17,264 nt of DNA from Pseudopedobacter saltans (GCA_003241175.1 QFOI01000030.1:1-17264), one strand, 5' to 3'. Shown: positions 7,585 to 14,876, numbered from the stretch's first letter. Notes: generated by a model from the sequence alone, not told the origin. Numbers and translations: made by a program.

Positions 7585-8334
7585 CTATAAGGTAATGCTT
7601 AGTTTGAGCTGAAGACTAGGAACTTTGAATTTAGATTTGCCATGACTTTCTGATGAATCGTAGTAGTAGTCAACTTTTGCTGGCATGTAGTCCAATGAGA
7701 GTCCTATTGCTTTACGACGAATCGTAATTCCGAAATTAGGATTGAACGCATTACGCAAGCGATGCTTGACGCTTTCTCCTTCATCATTTTCATCTCTATT
7801 ATCAGTAAAAGAAAAATAGCTTTCGTTCGCTTCACCCTCATGCGCATAATATTCTTGATCAAACAAGTACCAAGACAATCCTAGCTGTGCTCTTGCATCA
7901 ATCACTAGATATTCCACTGGATTAACGGAGAGATTAAGTCCAGCTTTTGTTCCTGCAGACAATGCCATTTTTTTGCCGTCAATATAGGCTTCGGGGTCTC
8001 CTTTACTAGAAACATAGTCGCTCCAGTCAAGCTTATTGTAACTAAGAGAAATATACGTCCAGTCTAAACCAAACTTTATTGGGAAATCTGCGTTTTTGTT
8101 GAAATAGTATATATGTCCAAAATCCAATGCGAATCCTTTTTTAGCACCAAGATTTCCATTAACAACATTTTCCAAACCGGTTTGTGAGTTATCCATCTTG
8201 TGTCCCAGATTATTGAATCCCAATCTTAAATAACCGCTTCTGAAAGGAGATCGCTGCGCTGTTGATACTAGAAAGATAAAGGACAAAATAGATACTGCTA
8301 CCATCCTTAGATAGTTAAGGGTTGTCTTTTTCAT
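7585..8334 (-). CDS. Probable outer-membrane beta-barrel protein, unrecognised family
   Basis: This 249-residue exported protein begins MKKTTLNYLRMVAVSILSFIFLVSTAQ, a signal peptide. The mature part has barrel-like strands ('SGYLRLGFNNLGHKM', 'GFALDFGHIYYF', 'IKFGLDWTYISLSYNKLDW', 'AGLNLSVNPVEYLVIDARAQ', 'FGITIRRKAIGLSLDYMPAKV') and a terminal strand 'PSLQLKLSITL'. An acidic loop (ENDEGES) precedes the last strands. I do not recognise a named family. It is the first gene of the minus-strand run and its start faces the signalling operon across a 324-bp control region. It is therefore the most direct candidate target of that system. Confidence 0.7.
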   Translation of the reverse strand: MKKTTLNYLRMVAVSILSFIFLVSTAQRSPFRSGYLRLGFNNLGHKMDNSQTGLENVVNGNLGAKKGFALDFGHIYYFNKNADFPIKFGLDWTYISLSYNKLDWSDYVSSKGDPEAYIDGKKMALSAGTKAGLNLSVNPVEYLVIDARAQLGLSWYLFDQEYYAHEGEANESYFSFTDNRDENDEGESVKHRLRNAFNPNFGITIRRKAIGLSLDYMPAKVDYYYDSSESHGKSKFKVPSLQLKLSITL

Positions 8335-8462
8335 TGTACTTTTAATTTTTTTAAGGTTGTTTTTACAAGCACGAAATTGAAGAAAAGCACAACGCTGTAC
8401 AATGATAGAATTCCCAGATTAATACGGGAATTTCCCCGTGTGATTATGAGGAAAAGACCATT

Positions 8463-8491
8463 TTTGTTAATTATGGGAATAGATAATATTG
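8463..8491 (+). promoter_or_regulatory. Candidate Bacteroidota-type promoter for the signalling operon
   Basis: TTTG (8463-8466), a 17-base spacer and TAATATTG (8484-8491) fit the Bacteroidota sigma-A pattern TTTG-N17-23-TAnnTTTG with one mismatch. It would leave a ~160-base leader that carries both copies of the direct repeat. The match is weak in such AT-rich DNA. Confidence 0.3.
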
Positions 8492-8500
8492 CAAAAGATT

Positions 8501-8579
8501 ATTACATACGAATTCAATTATTAATATTGATAATCAAATAAAAACAAATAACAAAAAAAAATATTACATAACGAATTCA
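8501..8579. repeat. Direct repeat pair, ATTACATA(A)CGAATTCA
   Basis: ATTACATACGAATTCA (8501-8516) and ATTACATAACGAATTCA (8563-8579) differ by one inserted A. They are 62 bases apart start to start, close to six helical turns. Both contain GAATTC. The position upstream of a LuxR-type regulator operon suggests regulator binding sites, which is inferred. Confidence 0.6.
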
Positions 8580-8658
8580 GATTTTCCATAAGGATAACTT
8601 CTTAAATATTAATTTTAATATGAATTCCCTAAAATAACGTCAACCCAAAACCTTTTTT

Positions 8659-9282
8659 ATGAAAAAGATCCTCTTCTTTGCATTAGGCATCGTCGCAACT
8701 ATAGTTGCACAGTGGATATATAGTTTTTTTATTTTTAACCCTGTTATATTAACAACTCCAGAACAATCCAATCTTATAGCTATTGATACTTTAAAAGCCG
8801 ATACCGCTTTAAAAAACTATAAAAAAATAGGAGCCTATCTTGCCTTGTCCTATCTTAATTGTAATAGTGAAAAGACAAGCATCATTTTACATGATACTTC
8901 TTCTTTTAAAAAATACGCAAACGATTTTATACCAACATTTGCTCAACAAAATAATGATACTATAGCAAAATTAAACAGTAACATAGATACCAGCATTGAA
9001 AGATATGATTGGTATGTAGGTCTGTATCCAAGTATAGAATTGGGAAAAGTAAAAGATAAAGATAAGTATAGGCTTACTATCCTATTTATTCCCACAATAG
9101 TTAAACACACATTGGTTAGTTCTAGTCGAACTGAAAAAAATCGGCATGACTCTGTTTTAAGTGTTCTAGATTATAGAGATATTAAAAATAGAGGCTACTA
9201 TCCCAAAAATAAAACTATAAGAACACCTTCTGGTGATGAGTTTGAAAGCTACATACAAGATCTTGGAACACTTTCTCCATAG
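8659..9282 (+). CDS. Membrane-anchored extracytoplasmic protein of unknown family
   Basis: This 207-residue protein has a single N-terminal hydrophobic segment (MKKILFFALGIVATIVAQWIYSF is its first part, ~4-28). That segment could be an uncleaved anchor or a signal peptide, placing the soluble ~175 residues outside the cytoplasm. The body is lysine-, serine- and threonine-rich with no motif I know ('KKIGAYLALSYLNCNSEK', 'ERYDWYVGLYPSIELGK', 'SGDEFESYIQDLG'). Codon use is AT-rich, more so than the downstream purL. It is the first gene of a four-gene operon, and the next gene begins 5 bases after its stop. The context suggests a periplasmic sensing or accessory role for the kinase encoded two genes on. 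This rests on position only. Confidence 0.75.
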   Translation: MKKILFFALGIVATIVAQWIYSFFIFNPVILTTPEQSNLIAIDTLKADTALKNYKKIGAYLALSYLNCNSEKTSIILHDTSSFKKYANDFIPTFAQQNNDTIAKLNSNIDTSIERYDWYVGLYPSIELGKVKDKDKYRLTILFIPTIVKHTLVSSSRTEKNRHDSVLSVLDYRDIKNRGYYPKNKTIRTPSGDEFESYIQDLGTLSP

Positions 9283-9287
9283 TAATA

Positions 9288-9929
9288 ATGCCAAGCTATT
9301 TTTCTATTATAATCGAACTGATATCCATTTGTTTTGCTATATTTTTTATAGGAAATAAAAGAGGTTGGATTTTCATATTTATTCCATATCTTTTATTGAC
9401 TGTAACAGTAGAGTTAATTGGTTATGTATTGGATAATATATATTTGAAAAGCAATCATTTCATTTTCAATTTATATTATCCTTTTTTTGCAGGATTTAAT
9501 TTTTGGGTTTTACATCATTGTATCAATCTAATAAAAAAAATATCGGGATGGATATGGTTTATGTTAGTCACAATAGATGTTTTGGTTTATTTGATAGAAT
9601 TTATTGTAAATAAGTTTACCTCATTTGTACAACACACTAATATTGTTACAATGCTCCTCTTAACTATTATTTGTTGTTATTATTACTATATTTTACTTAA
9701 ACAGGATAAATATTTTTCATTAGCAAAATATTATCCTTTTTGGTTAGTAAGCGGAATTTTTATTTTTTGTTTTGGTTCTACTATGTGCAGTATTTTTTAC
9801 ATACAACTTATGCAGATTAAACATAAATATAATATTCCGATAAGAATTATCCTTTATTTTATTTTCAACATTTTTCTCTACGGTTTTTGGAGTTATTCAT
9901 TCGTATGCTTTGGCAGGAAAAAGAAATAG
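9288..9929 (+). CDS. Seven-TM integral membrane protein, candidate sensor subunit
   Basis: This is 213 residues, almost entirely hydrophobic. Seven spans can be placed at ~4-21, 26-46, 58-80, 87-108, 117-137, 148-172 and 184-205, and it ends in a basic FGRKKK tail. Aromatic residues (Y, F, W) are frequent within the spans. I recognise no enzyme motif. Coding ends inside the kinase gene (25-base overlap with its ATG), which implies translational coupling. Because the kinase has one TM and no input domain, this protein is the obvious candidate to detect the signal and pass it to the kinase in the membrane. That role is inferred; it could instead be the protein whose level the system controls. 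Confidence 0.75.
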   Translation: MPSYFSIIIELISICFAIFFIGNKRGWIFIFIPYLLLTVTVELIGYVLDNIYLKSNHFIFNLYYPFFAGFNFWVLHHCINLIKKISGWIWFMLVTIDVLVYLIEFIVNKFTSFVQHTNIVTMLLLTIICCYYYYILLKQDKYFSLAKYYPFWLVSGIFIFCFGSTMCSIFYIQLMQIKHKYNIPIRIILYFIFNIFLYGFWSYSFVCFGRKKK

Positions 9930-10696
9930 TATGGTTAGTAGTATTGGGAACTATTGTATTCCTTATCGTCGCAGTATTTTTGTTGACGTATGTAAACATT
10001 TACAACAGAAGAAAATTTTTGCATAAAAGGGAAAAGGAGGATTTGGAATTAGAATTGGGTAGACAACTTACAAAAGCTCGAGTAGAAACCCAAGAAGAGA
10101 CGCTAGATATAGTCAGTAAAGAGTTGCATGACAATATTGGACAATTGCTTAATAGTACTAAACTTTTACTTGGTATTGCTCAGCGAGACCCTAGTACTTG
10201 CAACGATACAATGATGGTTGCACAAGAGACTTTGGGAAAAGCAATATCCGAATTACGAGCATTGTCTAAATCTTTAAATAAGGACTGGATGCAACAGTTT
10301 GACCTAATTGATAATCTACTTAACGAAACGCTTCGCATCAACCAATCAGGTCGTTTTCATCTTGAATTCAAATATCCTCCATCAATTCCCCTTAATCATG
10401 AAAAACAATTGGTTCTTTTTCGCGTCATTCAAGAAGCTATTCAAAACGCCATCAAACACGCCCATGCGTCTAATGAAAAAATTATCATAACGGAAAACGA
10501 TGCCCTTCTGACGGTCTCTATACAAGACGATGGTGTTGGTTTTAATAAAGAAGATATTTCAAAAACTGGCATCGGCATTCTCAATATGGAAAACAGGATC
10601 CGGCTATTGGAAGGTTCCATCCAATGGCTTTCTGACGACAACGGAACCAATGTTTTAATAGAAATACCCTTACACCCCGAAAAATCAATAGCATGA
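9905..10696 (+). CDS. HisKA_3 (NarL-family) sensor histidine kinase without input domain
   Basis: This 263-residue membrane kinase should autophosphorylate on histidine and pass phosphate to the regulator encoded next. From the ATG at 9905 it has one TM (~10-30), a coiled-coil linker ('KREKEDLELELGRQLTKA'), an HisKA_3 H-box 'SKELHDNIGQ' with H75, an N-box 'EAIQNAIKHAHAS' (N181) and G-boxes 'DDGVGF' (208-213) and 'TGIGILNMENR'. All catalytic elements are present. No periplasmic loop, PAS, GAF or TPR sensor is present. An in-frame TTG at 9887 would add six residues; I prefer the ATG because it puts the short N-terminal tail directly before the TM. The gene overlaps the 7-TM gene by 25 bases and the regulator gene by 4 (ATGA). 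Confidence 0.92.
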   Translation: MLWQEKEIVWLVVLGTIVFLIVAVFLLTYVNIYNRRKFLHKREKEDLELELGRQLTKARVETQEETLDIVSKELHDNIGQLLNSTKLLLGIAQRDPSTCNDTMMVAQETLGKAISELRALSKSLNKDWMQQFDLIDNLLNETLRINQSGRFHLEFKYPPSIPLNHEKQLVLFRVIQEAIQNAIKHAHASNEKIIITENDALLTVSIQDDGVGFNKEDISKTGIGILNMENRIRLLEGSIQWLSDDNGTNVLIEIPLHPEKSIA

Positions 10697-11334
10697 CCGA
10701 AACCGTCCATATTGGTATTGTAGACGACCACCAATTGTTCCTAAAATCGCTTGGGCTGATGCTTCTTACTTTTGAAAACTATAAAGTGGTTTTGGAAGCC
10801 TCCAACGGAAAAGATTTGCAAAATAAAATCAATTGTTCCAAAACGATTCCCGACATCATTCTCTTGGATGTAAACATGCCGGTAATGGATGGCATAGAAA
10901 CGGCAAAATGGTTGTCGGAAAATCATCCAACCATTAAAACTGTAGCGCTTTCCATGAATGACGATGACCATACGATCATTGACATGATCAAGGCGGGTAG
11001 TTGTGCCTATTTGATGAAAGATACGCATCCTAACGAACTTGAAAAAGCGCTTAACGAAATTTACCTAAAAGGGTATTATAATGGCGATGCGAGCAACATC
11101 AACTATAGAAGACTTCTAAAGATCGAGCGAGACAACATCGTTCTTACCGAAAAAGAAAAGACTTTTGTACAGTTTGTTTGTTCAGAATTAACATATAAAG
11201 AAATAGCTTATAAGATGAACCTTTCGGAAAGGACAATTGATGGTTATCGTGAAAATATGTTTCAAAAATTCAATGTTCAGAGTCGTGTTGGGCTTTGTTT
11301 GGAATTGCTCCGTAGGAAAATCATCAATTTGTAG
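10693..11334 (+). CDS. LuxR/NarL-family response regulator
   Basis: This 213-residue two-domain regulator has a receiver domain at ~5-125, with acidic pair D11/D12, phospho-acceptor D59 in 'IILLDVNMPVMDG', S87 and K109. A LuxR-type HTH at ~150-211 reads 'LTEKEKTFVQFVCSELTYKEIA', then 'LSERTIDGYRENMFQKF'; the text is given in parts. All key phosphorylation residues are present. It starts within the kinase stop (4-base overlap), so it is the cognate partner. The likely targets are its own operon and the divergent barrel genes, since the shared control region carries repeated palindromic motifs. The targets are inferred. Confidence 0.93.
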   Translation: MTETVHIGIVDDHQLFLKSLGLMLLTFENYKVVLEASNGKDLQNKINCSKTIPDIILLDVNMPVMDGIETAKWLSENHPTIKTVALSMNDDDHTIIDMIKAGSCAYLMKDTHPNELEKALNEIYLKGYYNGDASNINYRRLLKIERDNIVLTEKEKTFVQFVCSELTYKEIAYKMNLSERTIDGYRENMFQKFNVQSRVGLCLELLRRKIINL

Positions 11335-11420
11335 CCTTTGTCTTTGTAAGCTAGTCTATTCGGCAAATTATCAGTAATTTCGCGGCAACATTTCAAAATC
11401 ATTCTTTATTCCGGATATTC

Positions 11421-13640
11421 ATGGAAATTACCGTAAAAACCGCCGAAGAGCTGCGTTTGACGCCCGAAGAATTTGAACTTATAAAAGTAAAACTCGGCCG
11501 TACTCCCAATTTTACCGAATTGTGCATTTTCAGTGCCATGTGGAGCGAGCACTGTAGCTACAAAAACTCTATCAAATGGTTGAAAACCCTTCCTCGTGAC
11601 GGTGGCCGTATGTTGGTCGCTGCTGGCGAAGAGAATGCAGGGTTGATGGACATCGGTAATGACTATGGCGTTGTTTTCAAAATAGAAAGTCACAATCACC
11701 CAAGTGCATTGGAGCCTTTCCAAGGTGCTGCAACAGGTGTAGGTGGTATCCAAAGAGATATTTTCACGATGGGAGCAAGACCTATTGCTTCTTTGAACAG
11801 CCTTCGTTTTGGCAACTTGAAAGACAAGAAAACAAAACGTTTGGTTAGTGGTATCGTAAAAGGTATTGGACACTATGGCAACTGTTTCGGCGTACCGACT
11901 GTTGCTGGCGAAGTTTATTTCGAAGACTGTTATCATACTAATCCGTTGGTCAATGCGATGAGTGTTGGTATCGTAAAAGCTGGTAAAACCGTTAGTGCTA
12001 CTGCACATGGTGTTGGCAATCCTGTATTTTTTGTAGGAAGTGCTACCGGTAAAGACGGTATTGGTGGTGCGAGTTTTGCCTCAGCTAATCTTACCGAGGA
12101 CAGCCATCAGGACCTTCCAGCTGTTCAGGTGGGAGATCCTTTCCAAGAGAAAAAACTATTGGAAGCCTGTTTGGAAGTGATTGAAACAGATGCGGTTGTG
12201 GGCATGCAGGATATGGGTGCTGCCGGTATCATTTGTTCAACTGCTGAAATGAGCGAAAAAGGTGGAGCCGGAATGCATATTGATTTGGAAAAAGTTCCTA
12301 CGCGTCAAAAAAACATGCAGGCGTGGGAATTGCTTTTAAGTGAAAGCCAAGAAAGAATGTTATTGGTGGCGAAAAAGGGCGAGGAAGATAAAATCAAGAA
12401 AGTATTTGAAAAATGGGATTTGCCTTGTAGCGAAATCGGATATGTAACAGATGATGGTCGTTTGAAATTTTATTTGAATGGTGTATTGGAAGCCGATGTT
12501 CCTGCTGCCGAATTGGTTTTGGGTGGCGGTGCTCCTCAATACGATCGCGAATACAGCGAACCTTCTTATTTGGAAAAAGTTCGTGCGTTCCATATTGATT
12601 CTGTAAAAGATATTGAAAGCAACGAAGAGTTGAAAGATATAGCAACCAAACTTAACAGTTCGGCTAATATTGCAGCGAAAACCTGGATCACGCGTCAATA
12701 CGATAGCATGGTTGGTACAGCTAACATGAGTACCAACGCTCCAAGCGATGCGGCTATTGTTTTGGCAAAAGGAACTGGTAAAGCTTTGGCTATGACGACA
12801 GACTGTAATGGTCGTTACGTTTTTGCAGATCCATATCATGGTGCGATGATCGCCGTAGCAGAAGCTGCCCGTAACATCGTTTGTAGTGGTGCTCTTCCTA
12901 TTGGTGTGACAAACTGTTTGAATTTCGGTAATCCTTATAATCCTGAAGTATATTATCAATTTGTAAAAGCAGTAACGGGAATGGGTGACGCTTGCCGCAA
13001 ATTTGATACACCCGTAACTGGTGGAAACGTTAGCTTCTATAATCAAAATCCTGAAGGTCCTGTTTACCCAACACCAACTATTGGAATGGTAGGTATACTG
13101 GATGATGTAGAAACTAGAATGACTTTGGATTTCAAAAAAGAAGGAGATGTAATTTATTTGATAGGACATCAACGCAACGATATTGGTTCATCAGAATACA
13201 TTCAAAAAATCAGAAATGTGGAGTACTCCAATTGTCCGCATTTCGATTTGGATGTGGAACATCATTTTCAACATGTTTTGTTTGATCTTATCCAAAAGAA
13301 AACGATCGTAGCCAGTGCACATGACCTTAGTGAAGGTGGATTGATCGTTGCTTTGTTGGAAGCTGGTTTTAATCGCGGACTTGGTTTTGATGTTATAGGT
13401 TCTCAAGACGGAATACGTACGGATGCTTATTGGTTGGGAGAGTCTCAAAGCCGCGCTATCATTACCGTTAGCGCTAATAAAGCTGCAGAACTGGAAGCTA
13501 TATTGGATCCTACCAATATTGGGTTTGTCAAACTTGGAACGGTTAGTTCTGGAGAGATTAAAGTCAACGGAAGTTCATGGGGAAATATTTCGGAATGGAA
13601 AACGCCTTACGTCGATTTCTTGGATAAAGAAATGGCTTAG
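11421..13640 (+). CDS. purL: Phosphoribosylformylglycinamidine synthase subunit PurL (small form)
   Basis: This is 739 residues, the usual length for the small PurL. PurL uses ATP and ammonia, delivered by PurQ with PurS, to convert formylglycinamide ribonucleotide to its amidine in the fourth step of purine synthesis, in the cytosol. Diagnostic stretches are 'SAMWSEHCSYKNS' (H44), 'KIESHNHPSALEPFQGAATG' (89-106 region), 'GARPIA', 'MQDMGAAGI' and, in the second half, 'MTTDCNGRYVFADPYHGA' and 'TGGNVSFYNQ'. The fused glutaminase and PurS-like parts of the long PurL are absent, so separate purQ and purS must exist elsewhere. No purine gene is adjacent. A TAATTTCG box at 11375-11382 could be a -7 element, but it has no well-spaced -33 partner. 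A strong terminator follows. Confidence 0.98.
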   Translation: MEITVKTAEELRLTPEEFELIKVKLGRTPNFTELCIFSAMWSEHCSYKNSIKWLKTLPRDGGRMLVAAGEENAGLMDIGNDYGVVFKIESHNHPSALEPFQGAATGVGGIQRDIFTMGARPIASLNSLRFGNLKDKKTKRLVSGIVKGIGHYGNCFGVPTVAGEVYFEDCYHTNPLVNAMSVGIVKAGKTVSATAHGVGNPVFFVGSATGKDGIGGASFASANLTEDSHQDLPAVQVGDPFQEKKLLEACLEVIETDAVVGMQDMGAAGIICSTAEMSEKGGAGMHIDLEKVPTRQKNMQAWELLLSESQERMLLVAKKGEEDKIKKVFEKWDLPCSEIGYVTDDGRLKFYLNGVLEADVPAAELVLGGGAPQYDREYSEPSYLEKVRAFHIDSVKDIESNEELKDIATKLNSSANIAAKTWITRQYDSMVGTANMSTNAPSDAAIVLAKGTGKALAMTTDCNGRYVFADPYHGAMIAVAEAARNIVCSGALPIGVTNCLNFGNPYNPEVYYQFVKAVTGMGDACRKFDTPVTGGNVSFYNQNPEGPVYPTPTIGMVGILDDVETRMTLDFKKEGDVIYLIGHQRNDIGSSEYIQKIRNVEYSNCPHFDLDVEHHFQHVLFDLIQKKTIVASAHDLSEGGLIVALLEAGFNRGLGFDVIGSQDGIRTDAYWLGESQSRAIITVSANKAAELEAILDPTNIGFVKLGTVSSGEIKVNGSSWGNISEWKTPYVDFLDKEMA

Positions 13641-13660
13641 TTTCTTTTCCTATAAAATAC

Positions 13661-13685
13661 AAAACCACGCCTTTGGCGTGGTTTT
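13661..13685. terminator. Bidirectional rho-independent terminator
   Basis: AAAACCACGCC (13661-13671), TTT, and GGCGTGGTTTT (13675-13685) form a perfect 11-bp stem with an A/T base on both sides and TCTTTATT beyond. It lies 20 bases after the purL stop and 6 bases past the stop of the convergent lipoprotein gene, so it serves both. Confidence 0.9.
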
Positions 13686-13691
13686 TCTTTA

Positions 13692-14168
13692 TTAATCAAT
13701 TACCTGAATTCTTCTGTAAACGTAAGATGGACCGTCACAAGGAACCCAAGAGGTTAAAGTCAATTCCGATTTTTCATTCAAAACATAATCTTCCTGCGAT
13801 TTCGAGCAACTTTCTACAAAGTCGGATTTATCTCCATACTTAAGTATAATCATATACTTTATCGTGGAACTCGATGAATCTATACTAATGGAAAATGTAC
13901 CCTTCGCAGTTTTGCTTTCATCTCCTTTTTCATAGGTTTTGATAAAACTACTATCTGAGCTTTTAAACGAAATTGTTTTTTTGTAATCGAATTTTGTTTG
14001 TGGAGGTACATTAGCAACATTGCCAGTAGCCGATGTAAGACTCCAAGTTCCATCCATCACATTCTCAACAGGATCTATGATTATTGGATTTTCATCATTT
14101 TTTTTGGAACAGCTTAAAGCAATTACAAGGGCGGTTAACATGCCCAAAATTTTCACATAATGTTTCAT
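13692..14168 (-). CDS. Small lipoprotein, lipocalin-like, paralogue A
   Basis: This is a 158-residue lipoprotein. The signal 'MKHYVKILGMLTALVIALSC' ends with C20 at the lipobox, then SKKND. The body has a 'GTWSLTSATG' opening and 'SSFIKTYEKGDESKTAKGTF', a pattern common to Bacteroidota lipocalin-like/DUF5004-type small lipoproteins ('G.W.L....'). Cysteines flank the C-terminal part ('VESCSK', 'WVPCDGPSYVYRR'). It is a clear duplicate of the gene at 14360-14794: the signal peptide, the 'KFDYK.TI.FK..DSSFIKTYE.GDESKTAKG.FSI' segment and the end motif 'CDGP.Y.Y' are shared, and the middle of the C-terminal half has diverged. Relative to its twin it has an insertion after the linker (ENV..., 'NVANVPPQ') and a longer C-terminus. 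The function is unknown. Confidence 0.85.
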   Translation of the reverse strand: MKHYVKILGMLTALVIALSCSKKNDENPIIIDPVENVMDGTWSLTSATGNVANVPPQTKFDYKKTISFKSSDSSFIKTYEKGDESKTAKGTFSISIDSSSSTIKYMIILKYGDKSDFVESCSKSQEDYVLNEKSELTLTSWVPCDGPSYVYRRIQVID

Positions 14169-14248
14169 AGCGTTTTTGGTTTTGTTCTCACTAGTACGAA
14201 CTGCAAACTGACTTTGTTGGTATAGATTTGTTTTTTATGTAATTTTTT
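14169..14248 (-). repeat. Duplicated leader/promoter block, copy A
   Basis: The 80 bases upstream of paralogue A are almost the same as 14795-14876. Only AAACTG versus ACATTG and one extra T differ. The block runs from the ATG through TAGCGTTTTTGGTTTTG and CTAGTACGAACTGC to ATGTAATTTTTT. It probably contains the promoter and 5' leader of the lipoprotein gene. Confidence 0.8.
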
Positions 14249-14250
14249 CA

Positions 14251-14354
14251 GAAACCCTTTTCCCGAGAAATTAAAAAACAGTCTTACCAAGTTAAGGAAT
14301 TATCCTAAGTATGGTCCACCCGAAAAAGAAGAGGAATGTTTCGTTTCCAATAGT
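14251..14354 (+). pseudogene. Remnant of the prolyl oligopeptidase gene
   Basis: Read in the frame beginning at 14256, this stretch encodes 33 codons without a stop. They align without gaps to residues 76-108 of the intact peptidase downstream, with 21 of 33 identical. 'NYPKYGPPEKEEE' here corresponds to 'NYPKYGAPEKEGE' there. There is no start codon, signal peptide or catalytic domain. The fragment begins right after the duplicated leader block and ends a few bases before the 3' end of paralogue B, which is the expected order for a tandem duplication scar. It is a fossil, not a gene. Substitutions such as W to R and W to C suggest relaxed constraint. Confidence 0.85.
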
Positions 14355-14359
14355 ATAGG

Positions 14360-14794
14360 TTATTTCTTATTATAAATGTAAGTTGGTCCATCACAAATAC
14401 CCCAAGTACCTATTAGTTCTGAATCTTTCTGATTAACAAAATATTCTTCTCTAAGCTGTTCCTTATAGCAATATTGAATGAGGCTTGATATCTCGTTGTA
14501 TTTTAAAGAAACAAATATGAAATTGGTGTCAGATCTTGATTCTATCCTTATGGAAAATTTACCCTTCGCCGTTTTGCTTTCATCTCCGTTTTCATAGGTT
14601 TTGATAAAACTACTATCAGTGGTCTTAAAGGTAATCGTTTGTTTGTAGTCAAATTTTGTATTACCAATAGCCGATGTCAAATTCCAAGTTCCACCAATTA
14701 CATCAACAACTGGATCGTCGTCATTCTTTTTTGAGCAGCTTAAAGCCATTACTAAGGCGGTTAACATGCCGAAGATTTTCACATAATGTTTCAT
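14360..14794 (-). CDS. Small lipoprotein, lipocalin-like, paralogue B
   Basis: This 144-residue lipoprotein is the twin of the gene at 13692-14168. Its signal 'MKHYVKIFGMLTALVMALSC' has two substitutions relative to the twin, followed by SKKNDDD. 'GTWNLTSAIG', 'KFDYKQTITFKTTDSSFIKTYE' (given as part) and 'GDESKTAKGKFSI' are shared. The linker after the lipobox is shorter, and the protein stops at 'CDGPTYIYNKK' where the twin continues to RRIQVID. The truncated end coincides with the duplication joint at ~14355. The gene is divergent from the prolyl oligopeptidase gene with 138 bp between them, the ancestral arrangement. The function is unknown. Confidence 0.85.
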   Translation of the reverse strand: MKHYVKIFGMLTALVMALSCSKKNDDDPVVDVIGGTWNLTSAIGNTKFDYKQTITFKTTDSSFIKTYENGDESKTAKGKFSIRIESRSDTNFIFVSLKYNEISSLIQYCYKEQLREEYFVNQKDSELIGTWGICDGPTYIYNKK

Positions 14795-14876
14795 AGCGTT
14801 TTTGGTTTTGTTCTCACTAGTACGAACTGCACATTGACTTTGTTGGTATAGATTTGTTTTTTTATGTAATTTTTTT
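14795..14876 (-). repeat. Duplicated leader/promoter block, copy B
   Basis: This is the counterpart of 14169-14248, upstream of paralogue B. After ATGTAATTTTTTT the two copies part: this one continues through ~56 bases of AT-rich DNA to the intact peptidase ATG. Copy A jumps straight into codon ~75 of the peptidase. Confidence 0.8.

Larger units (their letters stand above)
8335..8658. promoter_or_regulatory. Divergent control region with GAATTC cluster
   Basis: This 324-bp, strongly AT-rich stretch has no gene and separates the barrel genes (minus) from the signalling operon (plus). It contains four GAATTC palindromes (8408, 8510, 8573, 8622). The outer two read GAATTCCC, and the inner two lie inside a direct repeat. 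Two overlapping small inverted repeats occur at 8409-8432 (AATTCCC/GGGAATT) and 8424-8439 (ACGGG/CCCGT), and a 16-bp AT palindrome lies at 8606-8621. No coding frame of note is present. Confidence 0.6.

Noticed and set aside
8606..8621. ATATTAATTTTAATAT palindrome as an operator
   Set aside because: It is composed only of A and T in very AT-rich DNA, so it can easily arise by chance. No second copy is seen.
9887..9904. Upstream TTG start for the histidine kinase
   Set aside because: It would add only MELFIR and increase overlap with the 7-TM gene. The ATG at 9905 gives a normal short N-terminus before the TM. Neither start can be proven from sequence alone.
11343..11382. TTTG ... TAATTTCG as a purL promoter
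   Set aside because: The -7-like box is good, but the only TTTG upstream is 28 bases away, beyond the usual 17-23 spacing, so it is mentioned only within the purL entry.
11406..12008. A 200-codon open frame on the minus strand over the purL start
   Set aside because: It is antisense to conserved PurL sequence (the EHCSYK and ESHNHPS regions), with no signal, motif or plausible promoter.
12360..13172. A 270-codon open frame on the minus strand inside purL
   Set aside because: It is antisense to a certain, fully intact purL. Its protein is rich in Ile, Phe, Thr, Cys and His without any motif, as expected from reading the complement of a coding frame.
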